7,050 nt of DNA from JBBKWJ01 sp037968895. Its GTDB lineage: Bacteria > Actinomycetota > Acidimicrobiia > Acidimicrobiales > SZUA-35. Location of the stretch: positions 1 through 7,050 of the forward strand of contig JBBKWJ010000280.1 in assembly GCA_037968895.1 (NCBI GenBank), in the 5' to 3' direction. The notes under the pieces were generated by a model. The model had not been told where the DNA came from. It worked only from the letters and a program-made list of their open reading frames with translations, and did no database searches. Each line of letters starts with the position of its first letter. Position 1 is the stretch's first letter. Shown one piece after another: positions 1 to 5,767 of this stretch. The position numbers and the translations under genes were made by a program.

Positions 1-2945
1 GTGAAGCTCAGCACTTGCGCCGCTTCATTTGGTGGACCGGCAGAGATGCTGCTGGCCCATGCCGCAAACGAGTTCGGCCCAACGCCGCTTGCCGTCACAT
101 TGCCGCCGCCGACAAACGTTGGCGCATCATTGACTGCGGTGATAGTCACCGTCACGGTTGCAGAATCACACAGGCCACCGAGGTCACAAACCTGATAGGT
201 GAACGTGTCGATCCCATTGGCGTTCGGATTTGGCGTGTAGTTGATGGTGCCGTCGCCGACTGCGGTGGCGACGCCAGCGGACGGAGTCGAAGTGACTGCA
301 ACCGAATTGGGGTTGATGTTGAGGTCGACGTCATTGGACAAAACGGCGATGTTTCGGGTGCCGGATTCTTCGAGGATGGAGGCTGCATCGTTAGCCGCGA
401 TTGGCGCCTGGTTTGCCAGCGTGATTGAGAGCCTGGTCGGGTAGTCAGCCGTCATTGCGACCCACATGTCTTCGTGCTGGAACTGCAGGCGAACGACCAG
501 GTTTCGTCCAGCGGCAACAGTGTGAGTCACGGACCCGAGGTCGATCTGATACAAGACGAAGTTGGCGACACCGGCGTTCCACGGATCGATGTGCAAACCA
601 GTTCTCGCAAGCTCGGTGCAAGTCACACCGAGGCAGTCGTAGAGAAAGACCCGAGCATGTCCCACTTCATCGTCGTCAAAGTCCTCGACCGATGACCAGA
701 GTTCGAGGGTCACTGGTCCGGCGAGTTCTATGGGCGCTGCGGCGGTCTGGCTCCACGTCTGAAACTTGGTGATGTCAGTTTCGTTCGGACTGGCGCTGCC
801 GGCTGTGAATGAGAGACCGGGAGATCCGTCGCTGTCCGCATCGAAGACCGGAGTTGACGCTGCTGGCGGCGAGGTGCCGAGCGCGTAGTTACTGGACGAT
901 GACCCGCTATTGCCAAAGTAGAAATTCCGCAGAACACGACCGCTCGCAACATTCACAGTGACTGTCGCCGAGGCCGTGAGTCCGCCTGGATCGGAAATCT
1001 GGTATCCAAACGTGTCTGTTCCGGAGAAGCCCGAGTTTGGTACATAGAGGAAGGCGCCGTCGGGAGCGAGAGTAAGTGTGCCGAAGAGCGGCGCAACGGT
1101 TGGGACGGTATTGACCGTGAGTGTTTCGACGTCAACGTCGTAGTCGTTTGCCAACAAACCGGGAGCGCTCACGACGAGGGGGGTATCGACGTCGACCGCT
1201 CGAGCATCGTTAACGGCGACGGGGGCATCAGGGACAGGGGTGACGGAGATGGTCACGTTGCCCGTTGCAGTCCCGCCGTTGCCATCGCCGATTGTGTAAG
1301 TGAAGGTCTCGCTTCCGCTGAAGTCTTCGTTAGGCCTGTAGCTGAACGTCCCGTTGAGATTGTTAGTGATGACACCGTTCACAATGGTTGAGGTGTTAGC
1401 CGAGGTATAGACCACGGTGTCGCCGTCGATGTCGGTGTCGTTGGCGATCACGTTGAAAGCGACTGCGCCCGCCGGGTCCTCAGCGATCACCACCGAGTCG
1501 GCGACGGCTATCGGTGCGTCATTGACTGCGTTGATGGTGAGGCTCGCTGTTTGCGGCGGGCTGGTGTTGTTGCCGCCGCCGTTGTCGGTTGCGGTGATTG
1601 TGATTGTGGTGATGCCGTTGGCGTTTGGCGCGGTGGTGTAGGTGAGTTGCCCGGATGCCGACACCGCGGGTTGAACGCTGAACAACGCGGGATTGGCTGC
1701 GGCAACCGTGAAGGTCACGGTCTGGCCAGACTCATCAGCCGGTCCTGGGCTGATGGCGGTGATCCAGCCCGGCGCCGTTTGGGGTCCGGGGTCTTCGGAG
1801 ACTGTTTGACCTGCGCCCGAAACAAAACTAGGGGCATCATTGACGGCAGCGATCCTCAGTGTGACCGAGGCGGTTCCACAGCCACCGTCAACGTCGCAGA
1901 CGAAGTATTCGAACGAGTCGAGGCCAACTGCGTCACGATAAGGGTCGTACCGGAATCCGCTACCGGATCTCGCCACAGATCCCTTTGTCGGCACTGTATT
2001 GACCCGAAGTGTGGTGGTAGCAAAGGCGGCCGGTGAGGAGCTGTCGTTCGCGAGAACATCGATGAGAACAAATCCGTCTTCCGACAGGGTCGCGGCGTCA
2101 GCGGCCAAAACTAGCTTACTGGCCGGTTTGATCACCGTGATCTGAGCGCTGGATTGAGAAGTCTCGCCGGCCACGTCTCGAATTGTGTAGTTGAATCGGC
2201 CGATACCGGTAAACCCAGCGTTTGGAGTGAAGCTGACCGTTCGGCCGTTCGATGTAACGAGACCACCGCTAGGAGATGTAACGGTCTGGATGGTCAACAC
2301 ATCACCGTCGACGTCGGAATCGTTTCCCAGCACGTCGAGCGTTGCCGTGCTGTCCATGAGCATGGTCAGCGCGTCTGCGCGGGCGACCGGGGCATCGTTG
2401 ACCGGGCTCACAGTGACCAGCAGCTCTGCGCTTGACGTTGCTCCCGATTGGTCGGCGATGGTGTACCTCACGAGGGCCGAGCCCCAATCGTTGAGGCCGG
2501 GCTCGACGACGAGCTTGCCGTCTTCGATGATCAGACGTTTGGGTACGAGACGGTGATTCGGATCAGCGAGTAGTTCGTAGCTATCAATCTGGATTGCATC
2601 ACCATCAACATCGGAGTCGTTGCTGAGGACATCGACTAGCGCACTCGTGTCTTCAGCAATCTCGACGGAGTCAGCAATCGCCAGGGGCGGGTCATTTACG
2701 GGTTCGACCACGAAGGTGAGTGTTCCCTGGTCGCATTCGCCTTCACCGAAACAAACCTCGTAGTCGACCGTGGTGGTGCCGTTGAAGTTGGCGTCTGGCG
2801 TGAACTCGACCGTTCCGTCTGGATACACAATCGCAGTGCCGTGCTTAGGGTCACCCAGCACGTAGATCGAGTTGATTCTCTCTGTTGTATGGGCCGCAAC
2901 ATCGACCAAGAATGTGCCGTCTTCTGGACCGTTGACACTGATGTC
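1..2945 (-). repeat. Array of at least nine cadherin/Ig-like repeats with one inserted module
   Basis: Approximate units by residue: R1 376-457, R2 460-558, R3 559-650, R4 651-743, R5 744-848, R6 849-947, R7 948-1042, inserted module 1043-1219, R8 1220-1313, R9 1314 to the window edge. Most units open with NDAP or a variant (NDPP, PDAP, NQAP), carry an acidic ED near residue 14, a VL.ND.DVDGD loop, a YTPN..F.G.D.F.Y strand pair and end in TVTVT. The DVDGD-type acidic loop, probably calcium binding, is intact in R2, R3 and R6, altered in R7 (DYDVDVE) and R8, and lost in R4. R5 and R9 are a second subclass with SEDPGPQ-like and ISPGPADESGQ-like segments. Such tandem domains are typical of large bacterial surface or adhesive proteins. 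Confidence 0.9.
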
Positions 2946-4070
2946 GGCGGCAGACGGCGCGACCATCGCGATGATCTCCGGAACGGGAGCCGCAACCTGG
3001 GCCGGAGGCGTGGCGACGCCAGCAACAACAGCAATGGCCATGGCGGCGGCCGCACTGACGCCAGACGAAGCCGCCGCACCAAGTGAGGCGTTGCCGACGG
3101 GCATCTGGAAGAGCGACGAGAGCGGCCCCATCACGAGTCGAACGCGTCCAATCGAGATCGTGAGGAAAGCCCGCACGACCTCTGGGTCGAACTGGGTGCC
3201 GGCGTTTGCTGCAAGCTCTTTCCTTGCCTCGTCGGCTGGCATCGGTTCCTTGTACGAACGAGCCGAGGTCATTACGTCGTATGCATCGGCGACGGCAACA
3301 ATTCGGCCCGCGAGCGTGATGTCGTGCCCCGCTATCCCGTTCGGGTAGCCCTTGCCATCAAATCGTTCATGGTGTTGGGTCGCAGACTCGGCCCACAGTC
3401 CAAGCCACGGCCGAAGCGGCTCAACCAGGAGGTCGGCCGCGGCGGGGTGTTTGCGCAGGACGCCCCACTCGGCATCCGTCGGTGCGCCTTTCTTCTGCAG
3501 GATCTCGACTGGCACCGTCAACTTGCCGATGTCGTGGATGAGTCCCGACCAGTTGAGGAGCTCGAGTTCATCACCCTCGAGTCCCATCTGTTCGCCAATC
3601 ATGACGGAGTAGGCCCTTACTCGTTCAGTGTGGCCACGAGTGAGCCGGTCATGATCGTTTAGCGTTGCGGCCAGCGCGATGAGCTGTTCTGCTGCCGCTT
3701 GCGGCGCCGCGTTCGAGAATTCGCCAGACTCGACATTTCGTTTGAGTTGGCGGACGGTGCCGTGACGCATCGCTACGCCCATCCGTGATGGTGCCCGATC
3801 GGGGAACACAAGCGAGAGCTTGAACAGTGCGCCGATGGGGAGCAACCGGCGGAACCATTTGTCCATCACCCACATGACCCCGGTTGCAAGGACAGACAGG
3901 ATGATCCACCAACCGATCACTCGGCCAAGGCCTTCTGGCCGTTGCCAGATCCGTCCAAAACCAAGAACCGTGACGACAGAAAACGCGATTGGCGCGACGG
4001 TCACGATGACCCGCACGAATCCGGCCAACCAAGGCCGGCGATCCCACTTCTGCGCTGTTGGTGTAGACAT
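1..4070 (-). CDS. HD-GYP phosphodiesterase fused to extracytoplasmic cadherin/Ig-like repeats (C-terminus outside window)
   Basis: Seen: 1356 codons open from ATG 4070 to the left edge; an in-frame TGA at 4077-4079 excludes a longer start. GAAGGA lies only 2 nt before the ATG, a tight spacing. Residues 16-38 and 51-69 are hydrophobic, with Arg/Lys-rich flanks at residues 8-12 and 71-75. Residues ~131-305 are a full HD-GYP domain: H147, HD 179-180, K183, H208, HH 233-234, DGKGYP 238-243 and D262 in VADAYD. Residues 329-352 are Ala/Gly/Val-rich, a likely third membrane helix. From 376 on there are beta-sandwich repeats bounded by NDAP, with a different module at ~1043-1219. Known: HD-GYP domains hydrolyse cyclic di-GMP or related dinucleotides using a metal centre. 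Inferred: enzyme domain in the cytoplasm, repeats outside, so the protein may couple surface contact to second-messenger turnover. All metal ligands and the GYP motif are present, so it looks active. It stands alone, divergent from infC; the natural ligand is unknown. Confidence 0.9.
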   Translation of the reverse strand, partial: MSTPTAQKWDRRPWLAGFVRVIVTVAPIAFSVVTVLGFGRIWQRPEGLGRVIGWWIILSVLATGVMWVMDKWFRRLLPIGALFKLSLVFPDRAPSRMGVAMRHGTVRQLKRNVESGEFSNAAPQAAAEQLIALAATLNDHDRLTRGHTERVRAYSVMIGEQMGLEGDELELLNWSGLIHDIGKLTVPVEILQKKGAPTDAEWGVLRKHPAAADLLVEPLRPWLGLWAESATQHHERFDGKGYPNGIAGHDITLAGRIVAVADAYDVMTSARSYKEPMPADEARKELAANAGTQFDPEVVRAFLTISIGRVRLVMGPLSSLFQMPVGNASLGAAASSGVSAAAAMAIAVVAGVATPPAQVAAPVPEIIAMVAPSAADISVNGPEDGTFLVDVAAHTTERINSIYVLGDPKHGTAIVYPDGTVEFTPDANFNGTTTVDYEVCFGEGECDQGTLTFVVEPVNDPPLAIADSVEIAEDTSALVDVLSNDSDVDGDAIQIDSYELLADPNHRLVPKRLIIEDGKLVVEPGLNDWGSALVRYTIADQSGATSSAELLVTVSPVNDAPVARADALTMLMDSTATLDVLGNDSDVDGDVLTIQTVTSPSGGLVTSNGRTVSFTPNAGFTGIGRFNYTIRDVAGETSQSSAQITVIKPASKLVLAADAATLSEDGFVLIDVLANDSSSPAAFATTTLRVNTVPTKGSVARSGSGFRYDPYRDAVGLDSFEYFVCDVDGGCGTASVTLRIAAVNDAPSFVSGAGQTVSEDPGPQTAPGWITAISPGPADESGQTVTFTVAAANPALFSVQPAVSASGQLTYTTAPNANGITTITITATDNGGGNNTSPPQTASLTINAVNDAPIAVADSVVIAEDPAGAVAFNVIANDTDIDGDTVVYTSANTSTIVNGVITNNLNGTFSYRPNEDFSGSETFTYTIGDGNGGTATGNVTISVTPVPDAPVAVNDARAVDVDTPLVVSAPGLLANDYDVDVETLTVNTVPTVAPLFGTLTLAPDGAFLYVPNSGFSGTDTFGYQISDPGGLTASATVTVNVASGRVLRNFYFGNSGSSSSNYALGTSPPAASTPVFDADSDGSPGLSFTAGSASPNETDITKFQTWSQTAAAPIELAGPVTLELWSSVEDFDDDEVGHARVFLYDCLGVTCTELARTGLHIDPWNAGVANFVLYQIDLGSVTHTVAAGRNLVVRLQFQHEDMWVAMTADYPTRLSITLANQAPIAANDAASILEESGTRNIAVLSNDVDLNINPNSVAVTSTPSAGVATAVGDGTINYTPNPNANGIDTFTYQVCDLGGLCDSATVTVTITAVNDAPTFVGGGNVTASGVGPNSFAAWASSISAGPPNEAAQVLSF
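414..944 (-). other. Non-repeat beta-rich module inserted between repeats R7 and R8
   Basis: Residues ~1043-1219 break the NDAP periodicity. The segment begins NFYFGNSGSSSSNYALG, holds an acidic DADSDG loop (1077-1082) that resembles a calcium site, then ETDITKFQTW and an alternating hydrophobic stretch (VTLELWSS, ARVFLYD, NLVVRLQF) ending in DMWVAMTADYPTRLSIT. It looks like a jelly-roll or galactose-binding-like beta sandwich. From memory, similar modules with a GETD..K.Q.W core occur in other microbial surface proteins, but I cannot name a family. It is probably the ligand-facing or cleavage-prone part of the stalk (inference). Confidence 0.6.
3156..3680 (-). other. HD-GYP catalytic domain (residues ~131-305 of the fusion protein)
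   Basis: The segment follows the HD-GYP order: HTERV helix (H147), LIHDIGKL (H179, D180, K183), RKHP (H208), HHERFDGKGYP (H233, H234, D238, G241, Y242, P243), VADAYDVMTSARSY (D262, D265, R271, Y273) and a closing GTQFDPEVV. This matches the family consensus at every signature position I recall, unlike degenerate HD-only relatives. Substrate choice (c-di-GMP or cGAMP) cannot be read from sequence. Confidence 0.93.
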
Positions 4071-4155
4071 AGTCCTTCACCAACGTTTTCGGTCGATTCC
4101 GCGCCCTACTTGATCTAACGGCCGGGACCAAGAGGCTTCTGAGTCAAATGACCCA

Positions 4156-4170
4156 TGAACCTGCGGTTCA
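4156..4170. promoter_or_regulatory. Perfect palindrome TGAACC-tgc-GGTTCA, candidate operator or hairpin
   Basis: Six-bp arms are perfectly complementary around a 3-nt centre, and outer CCC (4152-4154) and GGG (4173-4175) can extend the pairing past a small asymmetry. It lies about 85 nt upstream of the minus-strand gene start and about 180 nt upstream of infC, so it could bind a dimeric regulator of either gene or form a hairpin in the leader RNA. There is no T-run after it on either strand, which argues against a terminator. Confidence 0.4.
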
Positions 4171-4240
4171 CAGGGAGTGGAAACAGCGGAATGGTGCTAG
4201 CGTTCTGGCTTGTCTCTCTAGAAGTGGGTTGTAGTGCCCC

Positions 4241-4268
4241 ACCTGGCCATTGCGAAATGCGCCCAGGT
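4241..4268 (+). promoter_or_regulatory. infC leader hairpin with GCGA tetraloop
   Basis: ACCTGG (4241-4246) pairs with CCAGGT (4263-4268), and inside it CATT (4248-4251) pairs with AATG (4256-4259) around GCGA, a GNRA-class tetraloop. The stem is broken by a small asymmetric internal loop (one nt against three). It sits about 80 nt before the infC start, so it would be in the 5' leader if transcription begins upstream of it. Known: leaders of infC-rpmI-rplT operons in some bacteria are bound by L20; that this hairpin does so is only a hypothesis. Confidence 0.4.
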
Positions 4269-4332
4269 ACCACAGGATTGCCCCTTCTCGGTAGACGTTT
4301 GTATTCAACGAGCCAGGAGGAGTTGCACCTGC

Positions 4333-4353
4333 ATGAGGAGTGATCGGCCATAG
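4333..4353 (+). CDS. Possible six-codon leader minigene overlapping the infC start
   Basis: ATG 4333 opens a frame reading MRSDRP and ends at TAG 4351-4353. A strong purine run AGGAGGAG at 4315-4322 precedes it with 10 nt spacing. The TAG overlaps the proposed infC ATA start (4350-4352) by two bases, the geometry expected for termination-reinitiation coupling. The peptide is too short to judge by coding statistics, and the purine run could instead be a spare or standby ribosome site for infC itself. Confidence 0.3.
   Translation: MRSDRP
4335..4352 (+). promoter_or_regulatory. infC ribosome-binding site GAGGAG and rare ATA start codon
   Basis: GAGGAG (4335-4340) stands 9 nt before ATA 4350, in frame with IF3. 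The frame has a TGA at 4341-4343, so the start must lie after it, and no ATG, GTG or TTG occurs before GTG 4443, which would remove 31 conserved residues. The codons after ATA read AAPSTETRINNKIRAREVRL, matching the usual IF3 N-terminus. Known: infC of E. coli starts with AUU, and IF3 discriminates against such codons, giving autoregulation. Confidence 0.75.
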
Positions 4354-5081
4354 CTGCCCCCAGTACGGAGACACGGATCAACAACAAGATCCGAGCTCGA
4401 GAAGTCCGACTTATTTCCGCCGATGGCGAGCAGCTTGGCATTGTGCCATTGCCGCAAGCTCTCAATAAGGCGCGGGAGTTAGACCTCGATTTGGTAGAAG
4501 TTGCCGACAAGGCACATCCACCAGTGTGTCGAATCATGGACTACAAGAAGTACGTCTATGAATCGAAACAACGAGCCAAAGAATCTCGCAAGAAGACAAC
4601 TCAAGTCGTCGTCAAAGAGATGAAGTACCGCCCCAAAATTGGTGGTGGCGACTTCGACACAAAGACCCGTAAGGTCGAAAAGTTCCTCTCCCAGGGGCAC
4701 AAGGTCAAGATCACGATCATGTTCAGGGGCCGAGAGCTAAGTCATCCACAGTTGGGGCGTAAAATCCTCGACCAGATTGCCGAACAAATGGATTATTTGG
4801 CCAAGATTGAGGCCTATCCACGACTCGACGGTCGCAACATGACCATGGTGCTCGGACCCGACCCACGCAAGAAGCAACAGAAGAAGGCCAAGGAAGCAAA
4901 CCGGGCCGAGGCCGCCGCACAGGACAAGCCTGTCGCAGCCAAGGTGAAAGAAGTCAAAGCTCCAGTGGCTGAAGCTCCCGTAGCCGAGGTTCCGGAAGCC
5001 GAGGCTCCAGACACGCAGGCGCCTGAAACGCAGGCTCCTGACACGCCGATTCCCGAAACGCCAACTACCGAGGCCGAGTAG
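4350..5081 (+). CDS. infC: Translation initiation factor IF-3
   Basis: IF3 binds the 30S subunit, prevents premature 50S joining and checks start codon and initiator tRNA. With the ATA start it has 243 residues. The N-domain (about 10-82) carries RINNKIRAREVRLI, EQLGIVPL, DLDLVEVA and PPVCRIMDYKKY; a basic linker (SKQRAKESRKK) leads to the C-domain (about 88-168) with VVKEMKYRPKI, DFDTKTRKVEKFL, KVKITIMFRGRE and DGRNMTMVLGP. These are family signatures throughout. STETR before RIN resembles the mycobacterial IF3 N-terminus as I recall it. Unusual are the start codon and a tail of about 74 residues after the core, first Lys/Ala-rich, then a Pro/Glu/Ala/Thr five-residue repeat; typical IF3 is about 180 residues. 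First gene of the operon; rpmI follows after 74 nt. Confidence 0.96.
   Translation: MAAPSTETRINNKIRAREVRLISADGEQLGIVPLPQALNKARELDLDLVEVADKAHPPVCRIMDYKKYVYESKQRAKESRKKTTQVVVKEMKYRPKIGGGDFDTKTRKVEKFLSQGHKVKITIMFRGRELSHPQLGRKILDQIAEQMDYLAKIEAYPRLDGRNMTMVLGPDPRKKQQKKAKEANRAEAAAQDKPVAAKVKEVKAPVAEAPVAEVPEAEAPDTQAPETQAPDTPIPETPTTEAE
4959..5063 (+). repeat. 7 x 15-bp minisatellite coding the IF3 tail
   Basis: Seven consecutive five-codon units read APVAE, APVAE, VPEAE, APDTQ, APETQ, APDTP, IPETP (residues 204-238 of IF3). The last four units share the DNA pattern CC-GA(C/A)-ACG strongly, suggesting recent slipped-strand duplication. The repeat keeps the frame whatever the copy number, so length variation between strains would be tolerated. 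The encoded tail should be disordered and acidic. Confidence 0.85.
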
Positions 5082-5109
5082 CACCTCGCTGTTCAACTCA
5101 CCCAGCTCT

Positions 5110-5138
5110 GAATCTCACCGCGCAAGTGAGTGTGATTC
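5110..5138 (+). promoter_or_regulatory. Hairpin in the infC-rpmI gap, candidate translational operator
   Basis: GAATC (5110-5114) is complementary to GATTC (5134-5138), and CAC (5116-5118) can pair with GTG (5132-5134 region) or TCAC (5115-5118) with GTGA (5126-5129), giving two competing folds. The stem ends 6 nt before the rpmI Shine-Dalgarno AGGAGA (5145-5150). Known: in E. coli, L20 represses rpmI-rplT translation by binding RNA in this same gap. That this hairpin has that role is inferred from position only. Confidence 0.35.
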
Positions 5139-5155
5139 CAGTCCAGGAGATAGTC

Positions 5156-5350
5156 ATGCCAAAACAGAAATCGCACAGTGGCGCGAAGAAGCGCTTCAAG
5201 GTGACCGGTACAGGCAAACTTACGCGTCGCAAGCGTAACAAAAACCACTTCCTCGAGAAGAAGTCGCCAAAGCGTAAGCGTCAGCTCCGCAAAGAAGCCG
5301 TCGTGACCAAGGCCGACGAGCCCCGCATCAAGCAACAGCTTTCGAGCTGA
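5156..5350 (+). CDS. rpmI: 50S ribosomal protein L35
   Basis: A small, very basic 64-residue protein of the large subunit. The start at MPKQKSHSGAKKRFKVTGTGKL is the canonical L35 opening (MPK.K.H..A.KRFK.T..GK), followed by RRKRNKNHFLEKKSPKRKRQLR. The length equals the family norm. AGGAGA at 5145-5150 is 5 nt upstream; an in-frame GTG at 5126 would add ten residues absent from the family and would place the ribosome site inside the gene, so it is rejected. It lies between infC and rplT, 36 nt before the latter, in the usual order, and is probably translated in concert with rplT. Confidence 0.97.
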   Translation: MPKQKSHSGAKKRFKVTGTGKLTRRKRNKNHFLEKKSPKRKRQLRKEAVVTKADEPRIKQQLSS

Positions 5351-5386
5351 GCCGACCAACAAAGTTCTAGTCAAGGAGATTCGAAA

Positions 5387-5752
5387 ATGGCGAGAGTAAA
5401 GCGCGCCGTACATTCCAAGAAGCGCCGCCGCACTACGCTGCGGCGAGCCAAGGGATACTACGGCAATCGCAGTCGCACATTGGTTGGTGCAAACCAATCA
5501 GTAATGAAGGCCGGTCAATACGCATTCCGTGACCGGCGGGCCCGTAAGGGTGAGTTCCGTCGTTTGTGGATCCAGCGCATCAACGCCGCGTGCCGTATCA
5601 ACGGCATGAGCTACAGCCAGTTCATCAACGGCATGAAGTTGGCCGAGATTGAAGTCGACCGTAAGGTCCTCGCCGAACTCGCAGTCAGCGATCCGCAGGC
5701 ATTCGCGGCAATCGTCGAGGTTGCGAAGTCGGCGAAGGCAACCGCGGCGTAA
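5387..5752 (+). CDS. rplT: 50S ribosomal protein L20
   Basis: L20 binds 23S rRNA early in large-subunit assembly and in several bacteria also represses its own operon. The 121 residues include the diagnostic basic N-terminal extension (MARVKRAVHSKKRRRTTLRRAKGYYGNRSR), the VMKAGQYAFRDRRARKGEFRRLWIQRINAACR core and the GMSYSQFINGMKLAEIEVDRKVLAELAVSDPQAF segment of the globular RNA-binding domain, which recurs in all L20s. AAGGAG at 5373-5378 with 8 nt spacing sets the start. The stop is TAA 5750-5752, and the methyltransferase starts 15 nt later in the same frame. Nothing is unusual in the protein itself. Confidence 0.98.
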   Translation: MARVKRAVHSKKRRRTTLRRAKGYYGNRSRTLVGANQSVMKAGQYAFRDRRARKGEFRRLWIQRINAACRINGMSYSQFINGMKLAEIEVDRKVLAELAVSDPQAFAAIVEVAKSAKATAA

Positions 5753-5767
5753 TCACGCGGTCTGCTT

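Larger units (their letters stand above)
4071..4349. other. Divergent intergenic region and infC leader
   Basis: This gap separates the minus-strand HD-GYP gene (start 4070) from infC (start 4350), so it must hold promoters for both unless infC is served from further away. I find no hexamer pair of good quality on either strand; the best on the plus strand is a weak TTGCCC at 4278-4283 followed after 17 nt by GTATTC. It contains a 15-bp palindrome, a GNRA-capped hairpin and two Shine-Dalgarno-like purine runs near its right end. The length is enough for a structured leader, as in the L20-regulated infC operons of other bacteria, but homology to a known leader is not demonstrated. Confidence 0.6.

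Noticed and set aside
1551..2036. Plus-strand frame of 161 codons opposite the HD-GYP/cadherin gene, and similar frames elsewhere in 1-4070
   Set aside because: Their translations are low-complexity Arg/Ala/Gly-rich and match no family, while the minus frame reads recognisable domains without a stop from 4070 to 1. They are shadows.
4144..4149. TTGACT on the minus strand (plus AGTCAA) as a -35 box for the HD-GYP gene
   Set aside because: No TAnnnT-type -10 hexamer occurs 16-18 nt downstream; the nearest, TTAGAT, is 23 nt away.
4156..4170. LexA (SOS) box
   Set aside because: The palindrome has GAAC and GTTC but with five bases between them; the gram-positive/actinobacterial LexA site needs four.
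4155..4343. 62-codon frame upstream of infC, in the same frame
   Set aside because: No ribosome-binding site before its ATG, which lies in the palindrome; the translation resembles no protein. It ends 6 nt before ATA 4350, which is probably coincidence.
4377..4379. ATC 4377 as the infC start
   Set aside because: GGAG at 4367-4370 with 6 nt spacing makes it possible, but the preceding STETR residues look conserved with mycobacterial IF3, so translation should begin earlier. Kept only as the second choice.
4443..4445. GTG 4443 as the infC start
   Set aside because: It would delete the conserved N-terminal strand and helix (INNKIRAREVRL) and has no Shine-Dalgarno at the right distance.
5126..5155. 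GTG 5126 as the rpmI start
   Set aside because: It adds ten residues not found in L35 and has no ribosome site, while ATG 5156 has AGGAGA at 5 nt and the canonical MPK opening.
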